NCBI GenBank assembly: GCA_910577755.1
Contig: CAJTNL010000015.1
Location: 1-38,982, forward strand
Direction of reading: 5' to 3'
DNA: 38,982 nucleotides
From: an uncultured Eubacteriales bacterium
GTDB lineage: Bacteria; Bacillota; Clostridia; Oscillospirales; Acutalibacteraceae
The notes beneath the pieces are model-generated. The model was not told the origin of the DNA and ran no database searches. It saw nothing but the letters and a program-made list of their open reading frames with translations. A program made the translations under genes and the position numbers. This document shows, in pieces, positions 7,652-14,561 of the stretch; position 1 is the first letter of the stretch, and each line of letters begins with the position of its first letter.

Positions 7652-7680
7652 TTGACATATGGAGAAACAGTGAATATAAT
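7652..7680 (+). promoter_or_regulatory. Promoter of the G5/3D-domain gene
   Basis: Perfect consensus: TTGACA (7652-7657), 17-nt spacer, TATAAT (7675-7680). The leader of about 105 nt has a GGTATTC (7715-7721) / GAATACC (7747-7753) pairing, but no c-di-AMP (ydaO) riboswitch that I can recognise, which is found before some cell-wall genes of this class. Confidence 0.8.
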
Positions 7681-7793
7681 AGCAAACAACGCTAAGTAAA
7701 CCCAAATAAAGGGCGGTATTCTAAATATAATTACAAATTATTAAACGAATACCAAAACCCAAATCTGAATAGAGAAATAAAAGGGGAACTACT

Positions 7794-9074
7794 ATGAAAC
7801 ATGCAAAGAAAACAAAGCATAAGCTTTTAAAGCTGGTGAATACACCTGTTAAAAGGGTGGGTGCCTTTGCGTTAATAACCATAATAGGTATTGGTTCAGT
7901 TGTAACAGTAATGGCAGCAACAGAAAAAGCAACAATTTTTGACAACGATATATCTTACCGTGTTGCGCTTCACACAACCGATACAGAACAAATATTAGCA
8001 AAAGCGAATATTACCACTAGTGACAATGACCTTGTGGAACGTGACGACAGCAACGGAGTTGTAATTAAGATTAGACGTGCAATAGACACCACTGTAGAAG
8101 CAGACGGAACTACAAAGACAGTTACAGCTCACTATGGTGATAAGGTCAGCGAGGTAGTAGCGCAGGCAGGCGTGGTAATAGATGATAACGATTTATTAAG
8201 CGCCGACCTAAACAGTGAACTGTTAGAGTCAACAAATCTGGTAGTAACAAGACAACATCGGGTAACGGTACATGATAATGGCAGCACAAAAGTGGTAGAT
8301 GTACTGGAAGGACCTGTTGCCAATGTACTGACAGCGGCAGATATTACGCTGGGCAGTGAGGATACGTTAAGTGTAGCGGAAACAGAGCCTGTTACAGACG
8401 GTATGCAAATTACGGTAAACCGTGTGACATATGCCACACAAATTGTAACAGAGGATATTCCGTTTGAAATGCAAACAAAAGAAACTGCAGATCTTTATAA
8501 AGAGGAAACAAAAGTGGAAACACAAGGTGCTAACGGTACCAGAACTGCGGTTATGGAATGTAAATTTGTAAATGGACAGCTGGTTGACTCGACAGAGATT
8601 GCATTGCTTTCTGAAACTGCGCCGGTTACACAAGTAACATTAGTTGGTACAAAAGAAAAGCCGGTTATAAAAACTACCGTGTCTCCAGCAACGCCTAAGT
8701 CGTCTGCTAATATTGAAACTGCAAGTACGCAGGCAACTGTTTCGGGTCAGACTATAACCGATTCTTATGGTAATGTATTAAGCGTTTCCCGTGTTTTAAC
8801 AGGTCAGTGTACAGCATATACAGGCGGTGGAATTACTTCTACAGGAGTATCTGCAGCAGTGGGGCGTGTGGCGGTAGATCCAAGGATTATTCCATACGGA
8901 ACCAAATTGTATATTGCCTCTCCTGACGGCAGTATTGTGTACGGATATGCAATTGCTGCTGATACAGGCGGCGCTATGATGTCCGGTGAGGCGCTAGTTG
9001 ATTTGTATTATGACACATATAGCGAGTGCGTCAATTTTGGTCGCCGTACAATGAATATCTATATTCTTGCTTAA
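7794..9074 (+). CDS. Exported cell-wall protein with DUF348 repeats, G5 and 3D domains (YabE/Rpf2-like)
   Basis: A 426-residue protein likely to act on peptidoglycan outside the membrane. A basic N-terminus followed by a hydrophobic segment (about 23-42) is a signal anchor. DUF348-like ubiquitin-fold repeats follow near 50-95, 98-150 and 155-205, then a G5 domain near 205-290, a Thr/Ser/Ala-rich linker, and a C-terminal 3D domain (about 335-426). The three aspartates that name the 3D domain are visible: D362 (VDP), D390 (ADTGG) and D403 (VDLYYD). This is the layout of Firmicutes YabE and resembles resuscitation-promoting factors; 3D domains are related to lytic transglycosylases (MltA). AAGGGG precedes the ATG. 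It is monocistronic. Confidence 0.9.
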   Translation: MKHAKKTKHKLLKLVNTPVKRVGAFALITIIGIGSVVTVMAATEKATIFDNDISYRVALHTTDTEQILAKANITTSDNDLVERDDSNGVVIKIRRAIDTTVEADGTTKTVTAHYGDKVSEVVAQAGVVIDDNDLLSADLNSELLESTNLVVTRQHRVTVHDNGSTKVVDVLEGPVANVLTAADITLGSEDTLSVAETEPVTDGMQITVNRVTYATQIVTEDIPFEMQTKETADLYKEETKVETQGANGTRTAVMECKFVNGQLVDSTEIALLSETAPVTQVTLVGTKEKPVIKTTVSPATPKSSANIETASTQATVSGQTITDSYGNVLSVSRVLTGQCTAYTGGGITSTGVSAAVGRVAVDPRIIPYGTKLYIASPDGSIVYGYAIAADTGGAMMSGEALVDLYYDTYSECVNFGRRTMNIYILA

Positions 9075-9095
9075 GGTCAGTGAATCATGAATTAT

Positions 9096-9130
9096 AAAGT
9101 ATCTTCGTTTTTCGAAGGTGCTTTTTTTTT
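9096..9130 (+). terminator. Terminator of the G5/3D-domain gene
   Basis: A 12-bp stem (AAAGTATCTTCG with CGAAGGTGCTTT, loop TTTT plus one T) is followed by nine T residues. Confidence 0.88.
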
Positions 9131-9304
9131 GCAAGGACAGTAGAGTTATTGGTGGGAGAGTAATTTTGCAGGGTTCTATATGAGGGATGTGGTTTTATAA
9201 AAGGTTATTACTGTAAATAGAAGTCTACGTGCAGTGCTTATATAGATGGTTTGCTACTATTGTACGATAAATGGGACAAATAATGCTGTGAAAATAAAAT
9301 TGCC

Positions 9305-9333
9305 TTGTATTTTTTGAATAAATGTGATACAAT
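9305..9333 (+). promoter_or_regulatory. Promoter of the small membrane protein gene
   Basis: -35 TTGTAT (9305-9310), 17-nt spacer, extended -10 TGaTACAAT (9325-9333); start near 9340. Confidence 0.6.
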
Positions 9334-9401
9334 AATCAAAAATCGAATATATGTTCGTTTTTTTTAATAGAGAAAATATTGAGAAGTTGAGGAGAATGAT
9401 T

Positions 9402-9764
9402 ATGTTTCAACTGATTATGGGAAGCCTTGTGTTGTTATATACAGCCGGTTTAGTGATATACTATATTCCTAAAACGTTTTCATCATTGTATGTATGTTTA
9501 TTATGTGGTTTAACAGGCGTGCTGTCTATTGTTGCGGGTGGTGGTTCATGGATAGTGCAGTTGATACAAATCAATGCACAGCTGATGATTGCTGGGTGCA
9601 GTTTGTTTCATTTGCACCGTGAAAAACTATTTACGGCTCGTAAAGCTAAGGTTGCTATGACTCAGCAAAGAACGGTTGTTGCTCAAAAGATGAAAGCAGC
9701 TCAAAAATACGTAGCAGCCAAAAAACGAACACAGAGCCTGGCAGCAATGGAACGCTGTGCTTAA
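9402..9764 (+). CDS. Small membrane protein with basic, alanine-rich tail, unknown function
   Basis: A 120-residue protein that I do not recognise. Two or three hydrophobic spans (MGSLVLLYTAGLVIYYI, then CLLCGLTGVLSIVAG and a third through IQINAQLMIAGC) are followed by a lysine/arginine/alanine/glutamine-rich cytoplasmic tail that could form a helix or coiled coil (VAQKMKAAQKYVAAKKR). I chose the ATG at 9402 because GAGGAG sits 7 nt upstream; an earlier ATG at 9351 lies only about 11 nt from the predicted transcript start and has no ribosome-binding site. It has its own promoter and terminator. Confidence 0.65.
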   Translation: MFQLIMGSLVLLYTAGLVIYYIPKTFSSLYVCLLCGLTGVLSIVAGGGSWIVQLIQINAQLMIAGCSLFHLHREKLFTARKAKVAMTQQRTVVAQKMKAAQKYVAAKKRTQSLAAMERCA

Positions 9765-9838
9765 TAATGGCTGAACGCATTGCTTTAGCGCTGCATAGAC
9801 TGGACTATGGGGCGCAAAAGACCCCTTTAAGATAGATG

Positions 9839-9880
9839 GTCTGCTGTAAACTGGATATTACGGCAGACTTTAATTTTTTT
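9839..9880 (+). terminator. Terminator of the small membrane protein gene
   Basis: An 11-bp stem GTCTGCTGTAA (9839-9849) with TTACGGCAGAC (9858-9868), then TTTAATTTTTTT. Confidence 0.82.
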
Positions 9881-9940
9881 ATTGTAAAAAAATATATTTT
9901 AGAGTAAAATAATAAAATAATATGTTCGGAGGGATACTTA

Positions 9941-10585
9941 ATGTTAATTGCACCATCTATTTTGGCAGCAGATTTTTCGAAATTAGGAGAGCAAATTGAG
10001 ATGATTACCCGCGCAGGGGCAGACTGGATTCATTTAGATGTGATGGACGGTATGTTTGTGCCAAATATTACGTTTGGAGCGCCTGTTATTCGAGCGGTAA
10101 AATCTTATTCGGCTTTGCCATTTGATGTGCATTTAATGATTCATAATCCGAAACGCTACATTGCAGATTTTTGTAAGGCTGGTGCTGACATCATATCGTT
10201 TCATATAGAAGCTGAAGAGGATGTTGAAGGTACTATTGCAGCAATAGAAACGGGAGGCGCTAAACCGGCAATTGCAATTAAACCGCAAACGTCTGTCAAT
10301 CAGGTATTGCCCTATTTGGACAAGCTGTATATGGTATTGGTTATGACAGTAGAGCCGGGTTTTGGCGGACAAAGCTATATGGAGCATATGATGCCTAAGG
10401 TAGCGGCGCTTAAACAAAAAGCGCCGCATCTGTTGATACAGGTAGACGGCGGTATTGATTTAAAAACTATTGTTCCCAGTGTAAGAGCGGGGGTTGATGT
10501 TTGTGTTGCAGGCACCAGTGTGTTCGGCGCTCTTAATCCGCAGCAAATGATTACAGATTTAAAGTTAGCGGCGGTCGGCGCTTGA
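9941..10585 (+). CDS. rpe: Ribulose-phosphate 3-epimerase
   Basis: Interconverts ribulose 5-phosphate and xylulose 5-phosphate in the non-oxidative pentose phosphate pathway. The 214 residues have the TIM-barrel epimerase signatures: SILAADFSKL, HLDVMDGMFVPN with metal ligands H31 and D33, H64 in FDVHLM, VMTVEPGFGGQ, and QVDGGI with the second catalytic aspartate. The ATG has GGAGGG upstream. In many Firmicutes rpe follows rsgA; here it stands alone. Its last 21 nt overlap the 3' end of the convergent MecA-like gene. Confidence 0.96.
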   Translation: MLIAPSILAADFSKLGEQIEMITRAGADWIHLDVMDGMFVPNITFGAPVIRAVKSYSALPFDVHLMIHNPKRYIADFCKAGADIISFHIEAEEDVEGTIAAIETGGAKPAIAIKPQTSVNQVLPYLDKLYMVLVMTVEPGFGGQSYMEHMMPKVAALKQKAPHLLIQVDGGIDLKTIVPSVRAGVDVCVAGTSVFGALNPQQMITDLKLAAVGA

Positions 10586-11173
10586 TTTTTTGCCCCACAT
10601 GACCGAAAATAGGTCTTCTGCCAGAAGGATACCGTGTTCGATGGTTGCTGCTGCAGCAATACGGCCTTTGCCTTTTAAAACGCCGTACTCTTCTAGAAGA
10701 GCCCTTGCTTGTTTGTAGGTTTTTCGTCTAAAACGAATAATCATGCGGTATTGGTCACCCAGACGCACCAGTTTTGTTTCAGGGCAGGTCAATCCAGATC
10801 GGTATAACTGTTCTGTCGCATTCATCATGTCAGTGCAAGATTCAAACTGATATATTAATGGACCGGTGGTTTCTTTTATATGATATTTTTTTCTTTTAAC
10901 AGATAGCCTGCGGTGAGACAAGCTTGGCGGCTGTATGCTAAACAGCAAAACAACAGTGCCGTCTCGCACGCAGAGTGTACGTATGGTAATATTTTCGGCA
11001 TTTTTGTAAGAAAATCCTGTGTATTTACAACCTTCTAAAAATACTTTTGCCAGCGTAATTTTTGAAAGAGATGTAAGCATACCGGTATTGACGCTGTTTA
11101 ACCCTAGAATCAGCGCCTCCTGGCTAGTCAAAATAATCAGTAAATGAGATTCATCCATGATTTTTGCTTTCAA
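10565..11173 (-). CDS. MecA-like adaptor protein
   Basis: A 202-residue protein resembling Firmicutes MecA, which delivers substrates such as ComK to the ClpC-ClpP protease. The N-terminus (MKAKIMDESHLLIIL) fits the MecA N-terminal substrate-binding domain pattern, and the C-terminal stretch from IYQFESCTDMM through LYRSGL to ARALLEEYG matches the MecA C-terminal ClpC-binding domain. The start is TTG: a run of six G residues lies 6 nt upstream, and this start gives the normal MecA length; an ATG five codons in is the alternative. The gene converges on rpe with a 21-nt overlap of coding ends. Family assignment is from motif memory, so moderate. Confidence 0.6.
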   Translation of the reverse strand: MKAKIMDESHLLIILTSQEALILGLNSVNTGMLTSLSKITLAKVFLEGCKYTGFSYKNAENITIRTLCVRDGTVVLLFSIQPPSLSHRRLSVKRKKYHIKETTGPLIYQFESCTDMMNATEQLYRSGLTCPETKLVRLGDQYRMIIRFRRKTYKQARALLEEYGVLKGKGRIAAAATIEHGILLAEDLFSVMWGKKSSADRR

Positions 11174-11392
11174 ATTTTACCCCCCCTGTGCAAAATCCCT
11201 TTTCTCTATACTATTACAAATTATAAATAATGTCTTCGGTAAATAAATGATGATTTAAAACGATAGTCTAAAAATATTTATATACATATAATACTTTTAT
11301 GTGCAATGACTGTTTTTATTTTTTGTTTTTATAAACTTCAAAATTGTGTAAATAATGCACTCGCTATATTGCAAAAATTGGCACGGACAGAT
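11174..11392. other. Divergent intergenic region, MecA-like gene to spoVT
   Basis: AT-rich spacer between the divergent MecA-like gene and spoVT (about 310 bp in all). The only clear signal is the forespore-type promoter of spoVT at its right end. Confidence 0.4.
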
Positions 11393-11422
11393 GGAATAAT
11401 TTTTTATACGCGGTAAATACTA
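11393..11422 (+). promoter_or_regulatory. Possible sigma-G (forespore) promoter of spoVT
   Basis: GGAATA (11393-11398), 17 nt, then AATACTA (11416-11422). The Bacillus sigma-G consensus is about TGAATA and CATACTA; one mismatch in each box. In B. subtilis spoVT is a sigma-G gene, which supports the reading. No sigma-A boxes of comparable quality were seen here. Confidence 0.45.
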
Positions 11423-11483
11423 TTTTCAGTAAGTCTGATAACAAACAATTCACCAAATTTGTGATTCGGAGGAATGAATATAA

Positions 11484-12023
11484 ATGAAAGCTACTGGAAT
11501 CGTTAGAAGAATTGATGATTTAGGCCGCGTGGTTATTCCCAAAGAAATTCGCCGTACTTTGCGTATTAGAGAAGGAGATCCCCTTGAAATTTTTACTAAT
11601 GCCGACGGCGGCGTAATTTTTCGCAAGTATTCTCCTGTTGGAGAATTGTCATCTTTTGCAGAGCAATATGCGGATGTACTTAGTAAAACAATTGGTTTGC
11701 CGGTATTGATCTGCGATAATGATCATGTGGTCGCTGCATCTGGCGTTTCGAAAAAAGAGTTTTTAGAGCGACGGGTAACACCCGCAATGGAGGAATATAT
11801 GAAGTCCCGCCAAAAGTTTGTGGGCAGCGAAGCTGATCATTCTTTGCGCCCCATAGAGGGTATTGAAAGGAATGCTTGTGTGGTGTATCCTATTATTGCA
11901 TCCAGTGATGTAATTGGTGCCGTTATGATTTTGTTTGATGAGAGCAATACTTCACCTACGCAGGTAGAAATAAAATTAGCGCAGGCGGCAGCTTCCTTTT
12001 TAGGTAAACAAATGGAGGACTGA
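11484..12023 (+). CDS. spoVT: Stage V sporulation protein T
   Basis: A transcription regulator that tunes forespore (sigma-G) genes late in sporulation. The 179 residues match SpoVT in length and layout: an AbrB-type swapped-hairpin DNA-binding domain (MKATGIVRRIDDLGRVVIPK, then EIRRTLRIREGDPLEIF), a linker, and a GAF-like C-terminal domain (about 55-178) containing VCDND-like ICDNDHVVAASG and VVYPIIASSDVIGAVMIL. The ribosome-binding site is GGAGG. It has its own promoter and terminator. Its presence says the organism makes, or descends from makers of, endospores. Confidence 0.95.
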   Translation: MKATGIVRRIDDLGRVVIPKEIRRTLRIREGDPLEIFTNADGGVIFRKYSPVGELSSFAEQYADVLSKTIGLPVLICDNDHVVAASGVSKKEFLERRVTPAMEEYMKSRQKFVGSEADHSLRPIEGIERNACVVYPIIASSDVIGAVMILFDESNTSPTQVEIKLAQAAASFLGKQMED

Positions 12024-12036
12024 CGCTGAAACGAGT

Positions 12037-12066
12037 AAGGGCGGGTAAAACCTGCTCTTTTTTTTT
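12037..12066 (+). terminator. spoVT terminator
   Basis: A 10-bp stem AAGGGCGGGT (12037-12046) with ACCTGCTCTT (12050-12059), loop AAA, then a run of T. Confidence 0.82.
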
Positions 12067-12158
12067 CAGTGTACAGTGTAGATTTTTGCAAAAAAAACTT
12101 TAGATATTGTGCAGAATGGATAAAATAGAAACAGGATACAGAATAAAAGAGGAAACCC

Positions 12159-12187
12159 TTGCTTTTTTACGCATTTTATGTTAAAAT
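12159..12187 (+). promoter_or_regulatory. Promoter of the rimP-nusA-infB operon
   Basis: -35 TTGCTT (12159-12164), 17-nt spacer, extended -10 TGtTAAAAT (12179-12187). Transcription should start near 12194, about 16 nt before a terminator-like hairpin. Confidence 0.65.
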
Positions 12188-12209
12188 AACAAGTATAAAT
12201 AATGAAGGG

Positions 12210-12247
12210 ATAAAAGAGTGGGGTAGCCCGCTCTTTTATTTATATTA
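12210..12247 (+). terminator. Attenuator-like hairpin in the rimP leader
   Basis: A 13-bp stem (12210-12222 with 12227-12239, one G-T pair, loop GTAG) is followed by T-rich sequence. It lies between the operon promoter and rimP, so it can only act as a premature terminator of this operon. In B. subtilis the nusA operon is controlled by NusA-dependent termination in its leader; a similar loop here is inference. Confidence 0.6.
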
Positions 12248-12261
12248 TGAGGTGAAACAAC

Positions 12262-12786
12262 TTGGCGCATAATAAAAAATCAGGTAATACGGTCTCTGCC
12301 GTTTTAAAGTTGGCAGAGCCATATGCCCGGCAGTTAGGTTTTACTATATGGGATGTTCGTTATATTAAGGAAGGATCCTATTGGTATTTGCGTATTTTTA
12401 TTGACAAACCCGAGGGGGTTACGATAGAAGATTGCGAAGCTATGAGCCGGGCAATCAATGATCCGCTGGATCAGTTGGATCCGATAGATGGAGAATATTG
12501 TCTGGAGGTATGTTCACCGGGAATTGACCGTGAATTGGTACATGCTGAACATTTTGATGCATTTTTAGGTGCGGTTGTAAATGCAAGACTTATACGCCCC
12601 CTTGAGGATGGGCGCAAGGAAATATTAGGTATTTTACAGTCATATGAAGATTCTGTACTGACGTTGGAGACACAAGAAGGTGTATTACTGAAAATTAATA
12701 AAAAGGATACGGCGTCGGTAAAAGTGTGCGACGATTATATAGATATTGACGAAGAATTTGAGGAGGAACCAGAGGAAGATGAGTAG
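12262..12786 (+). CDS. rimP: Ribosome maturation factor RimP
   Basis: Helps assemble the 30S subunit, acting near S12 and the central pseudoknot of 16S rRNA. The 174 residues show the RimP pattern: LAEPYARQLGFTIWDVRYIKEG, LRIFIDKPEGVTIEDCEAMSR, LEVCSPGIDREL, and a C-terminal SH3-like domain; the acidic tail (EEFEEEPEEDE) is long. The start is TTG with GAGGTG 7 nt upstream. It is the first gene of the operon, as in most bacteria, and overlaps nusA by 8 nt. Confidence 0.95.
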   Translation: MAHNKKSGNTVSAVLKLAEPYARQLGFTIWDVRYIKEGSYWYLRIFIDKPEGVTIEDCEAMSRAINDPLDQLDPIDGEYCLEVCSPGIDRELVHAEHFDAFLGAVVNARLIRPLEDGRKEILGILQSYEDSVLTLETQEGVLLKINKKDTASVKVCDDYIDIDEEFEEEPEEDE

Positions 12787-13867
12787 TGAGTTGTTTGAGG
12801 CATTAAATCTGCTGGAACAAGAGCGTGGCATACCGGTGGAGTTTATGGTAGACAAAATCACAAAGGCAATTTTAACAGCATGTAAAAACAGCTACGATAA
12901 TGAAGATGCCCGAGTACAGATTAACCCCGATAGAGGCGAGTTTGAGGTGTATCTGCGTAAAGAGGCGGTAGATGAGGTGTATGAGCCAGGCAGAGAAATT
13001 TTGTTAAAAGAGGCAATAGAAATAGATGTCAACGCTAAATGCGGGGATAAGGTTGAGGTTCGGCTGAATACAAAGGAATTTGGACGAATTGCTGCACAAA
13101 CTGCCAGAAATATTATCAGGCAGGGTATTCGTGACGGTGAGCGGGGACTGATGATGCAGGAGTTCCAAAGCAAAAATCAAGAATTGGTAAGCGCTTTGGT
13201 AGAAAGAATTGATCCCAAGAGCGGAGCGGCCACATTGCGTATTGGTAAGGCTGAAGCGGTATTGCCTAGAAGTGAACAGGTGGGAGGCGAGTTGTTAAAG
13301 GAGGGCGATCATATTAAAGTTTACGTAGCAGACGTAAAAGAAACCGAAAAAGGACCTCGCGCCATGATTTCACGTACACATCCGAATTTGGTGAAACGTT
13401 TGTTTGAAACAGAAGTGCCGGAAATTTACGATGGTACTGTGGAGATTAAAGCGGTTTCCCGTGAAGCCGGTTCCCGTACAAAGCTTGCCGTTTTAAGCCA
13501 TAATCAAGATGTTGACGCAGTAGGTGCGTGTATTGGTTCAAGAGGGGCTCGTGTTTCTAATATTGTAAATGAGCTGGGCGGAGAGAAAATTGATATTGTG
13601 GAATATAGCCAAGAGCCGGAGAAATTTATTGCCGCTTCTTTATCACCGGCGGACGTATTATCGGTGGTTGTGATTGATGAAGAAAACAGGACCTGCCGCG
13701 TAACAGTGCCGGATAGTCAACTTTCATTGGCGATTGGCAATAAAGGACAGAATGCAAGATTGGCTGCTAAGTTAACAGGTTGGAAAATTGATATTAAGCC
13801 GCAAAGTGGTTTTTTTGGTGAAGAGCCGGAGTTACAGCTAACCCAAATAGCAGAGTTGGCGGAATAG
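12779..13867 (+). CDS. nusA: Transcription termination/antitermination factor NusA
   Basis: Binds RNA polymerase and nascent RNA and modulates pausing and termination. The 362 residues hold the N-terminal polymerase-binding domain (1-125), an S1 domain (about 130-200), and two KH domains: GACIGSRGARV near 245 and AIGNKGQNARLAAKLTGW near 315. The acidic C-terminal repeats of enterobacterial NusA are absent, normal for Firmicutes. I chose the ATG at 12779, since MSSELFEALNLLEQERGI is the conserved start; AGGAGG lies 12 nt upstream inside rimP, with a second AGAGGA nearer. Translation is probably coupled to rimP. Confidence 0.96.
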   Translation: MSSELFEALNLLEQERGIPVEFMVDKITKAILTACKNSYDNEDARVQINPDRGEFEVYLRKEAVDEVYEPGREILLKEAIEIDVNAKCGDKVEVRLNTKEFGRIAAQTARNIIRQGIRDGERGLMMQEFQSKNQELVSALVERIDPKSGAATLRIGKAEAVLPRSEQVGGELLKEGDHIKVYVADVKETEKGPRAMISRTHPNLVKRLFETEVPEIYDGTVEIKAVSREAGSRTKLAVLSHNQDVDAVGACIGSRGARVSNIVNELGGEKIDIVEYSQEPEKFIAASLSPADVLSVVVIDEENRTCRVTVPDSQLSLAIGNKGQNARLAAKLTGWKIDIKPQSGFFGEEPELQLTQIAELAE

Positions 13868-13921
13868 AGATAACTCTTCCTGCAAAACTCAGGATAAAAG
13901 GAGAAAGGCGGTGGAGGTTTC

Positions 13922-14230
13922 ATGCATAAAAGACGGATTCCGATGCGTATGTGCGCAGGATGCTCAGAAATGAAACAAAAACCGGAGCTGGTGCGGGTTG
14001 TAAAAGCGCCGGATCAAAAAGATGATGTGGGAAATATAATTACAGTAGGTGCTGTATCGTTGGATTTAACGGGTAAAAAGCCGGGGCGAGGAGCCTATGT
14101 ATGCAGAAAAACGTCCTGCCTGAAAGCCGCGAGAAAGGCAAGAAGATTGGAAAGGGCTTTCTCTTGTCAAATTCCAGCGGAGGTATATGACAGACTGGAG
14201 GAGGAGATCTTGCAATATGAGTCACAATAA
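13922..14230 (+). CDS. rnpM: YlxR/RnpM, RNase P modulator
   Basis: A 102-residue basic protein of the YlxR (DUF448) family, reported in B. subtilis to bind RNase P RNA and modulate tRNA processing. It shows the family marks RRIPMRMCAGC near the N-terminus, LVRVV, and KPGRGAYVCRKTSCLKAA. Cysteines in CAGC and VCRKTSC are of the usual type. GGAGG precedes the ATG. It sits between nusA and the L7Ae-like gene, the conserved Firmicutes order, and overlaps the latter by 14 nt. Confidence 0.93.
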   Translation: MHKRRIPMRMCAGCSEMKQKPELVRVVKAPDQKDDVGNIITVGAVSLDLTGKKPGRGAYVCRKTSCLKAARKARRLERAFSCQIPAEVYDRLEEEILQYESQ

Positions 14231-14561
14231 ACTGCTGTCTATGTTGGGTATTGCAAGAAAGGCGGGAAAACTTTCCCTTGGAAATGATCCAGCAATAGAG
14301 GCGATACGAAATGGGTTGGCATACTTAATATTGACAGCAAGCGATTTATCACAAAGAACATTGCGGGGAATCTGTTATGCGGCAGAAGAGAAAATGATAG
14401 AAATACTTATAATTGATAACACGATGGATGAGATAGAGATTGCATTGGGAAGGCGTACTGGCATTATTGCGGTAAACGATGCCGGATTTGCAGAAAAACT
14501 GCGCACCTTATGCGGCAAGGCAGATAGCAAGCAGCGAAATGAGAAGGAGATTAGCTTATGA
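14217..14561 (+). CDS. YlxQ, L7Ae/L30e-family RNA-binding protein
   Basis: A 114-residue member of the L7Ae/L30e/S12e/Gadd45 fold, which binds kink-turn RNAs; its bacterial paralogue YlxQ has no settled role. Seen are LSMLGIARKAGKLSLGNDPAIEAIRNG, LILTASDLSQRT, and GRRTGIIAVNDAGFAEKL. The ATG at 14217 follows GAGGAGGAG and gives the normal N-terminus; 14 nt overlap rnpM, and its TGA overlaps the infB ATG by 4 nt. The context suggests a role in ribosome or RNase P RNA handling. Confidence 0.93.
   Translation: MSHNKLLSMLGIARKAGKLSLGNDPAIEAIRNGLAYLILTASDLSQRTLRGICYAAEEKMIEILIIDNTMDEIEIALGRRTGIIAVNDAGFAEKLRTLCGKADSKQRNEKEISL

Noticed and set aside
7687..7793. c-di-AMP (ydaO) riboswitch before the G5/3D-domain gene
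   Set aside because: Looked for because such genes can carry it, but the leader is too short and lacks the conserved core.
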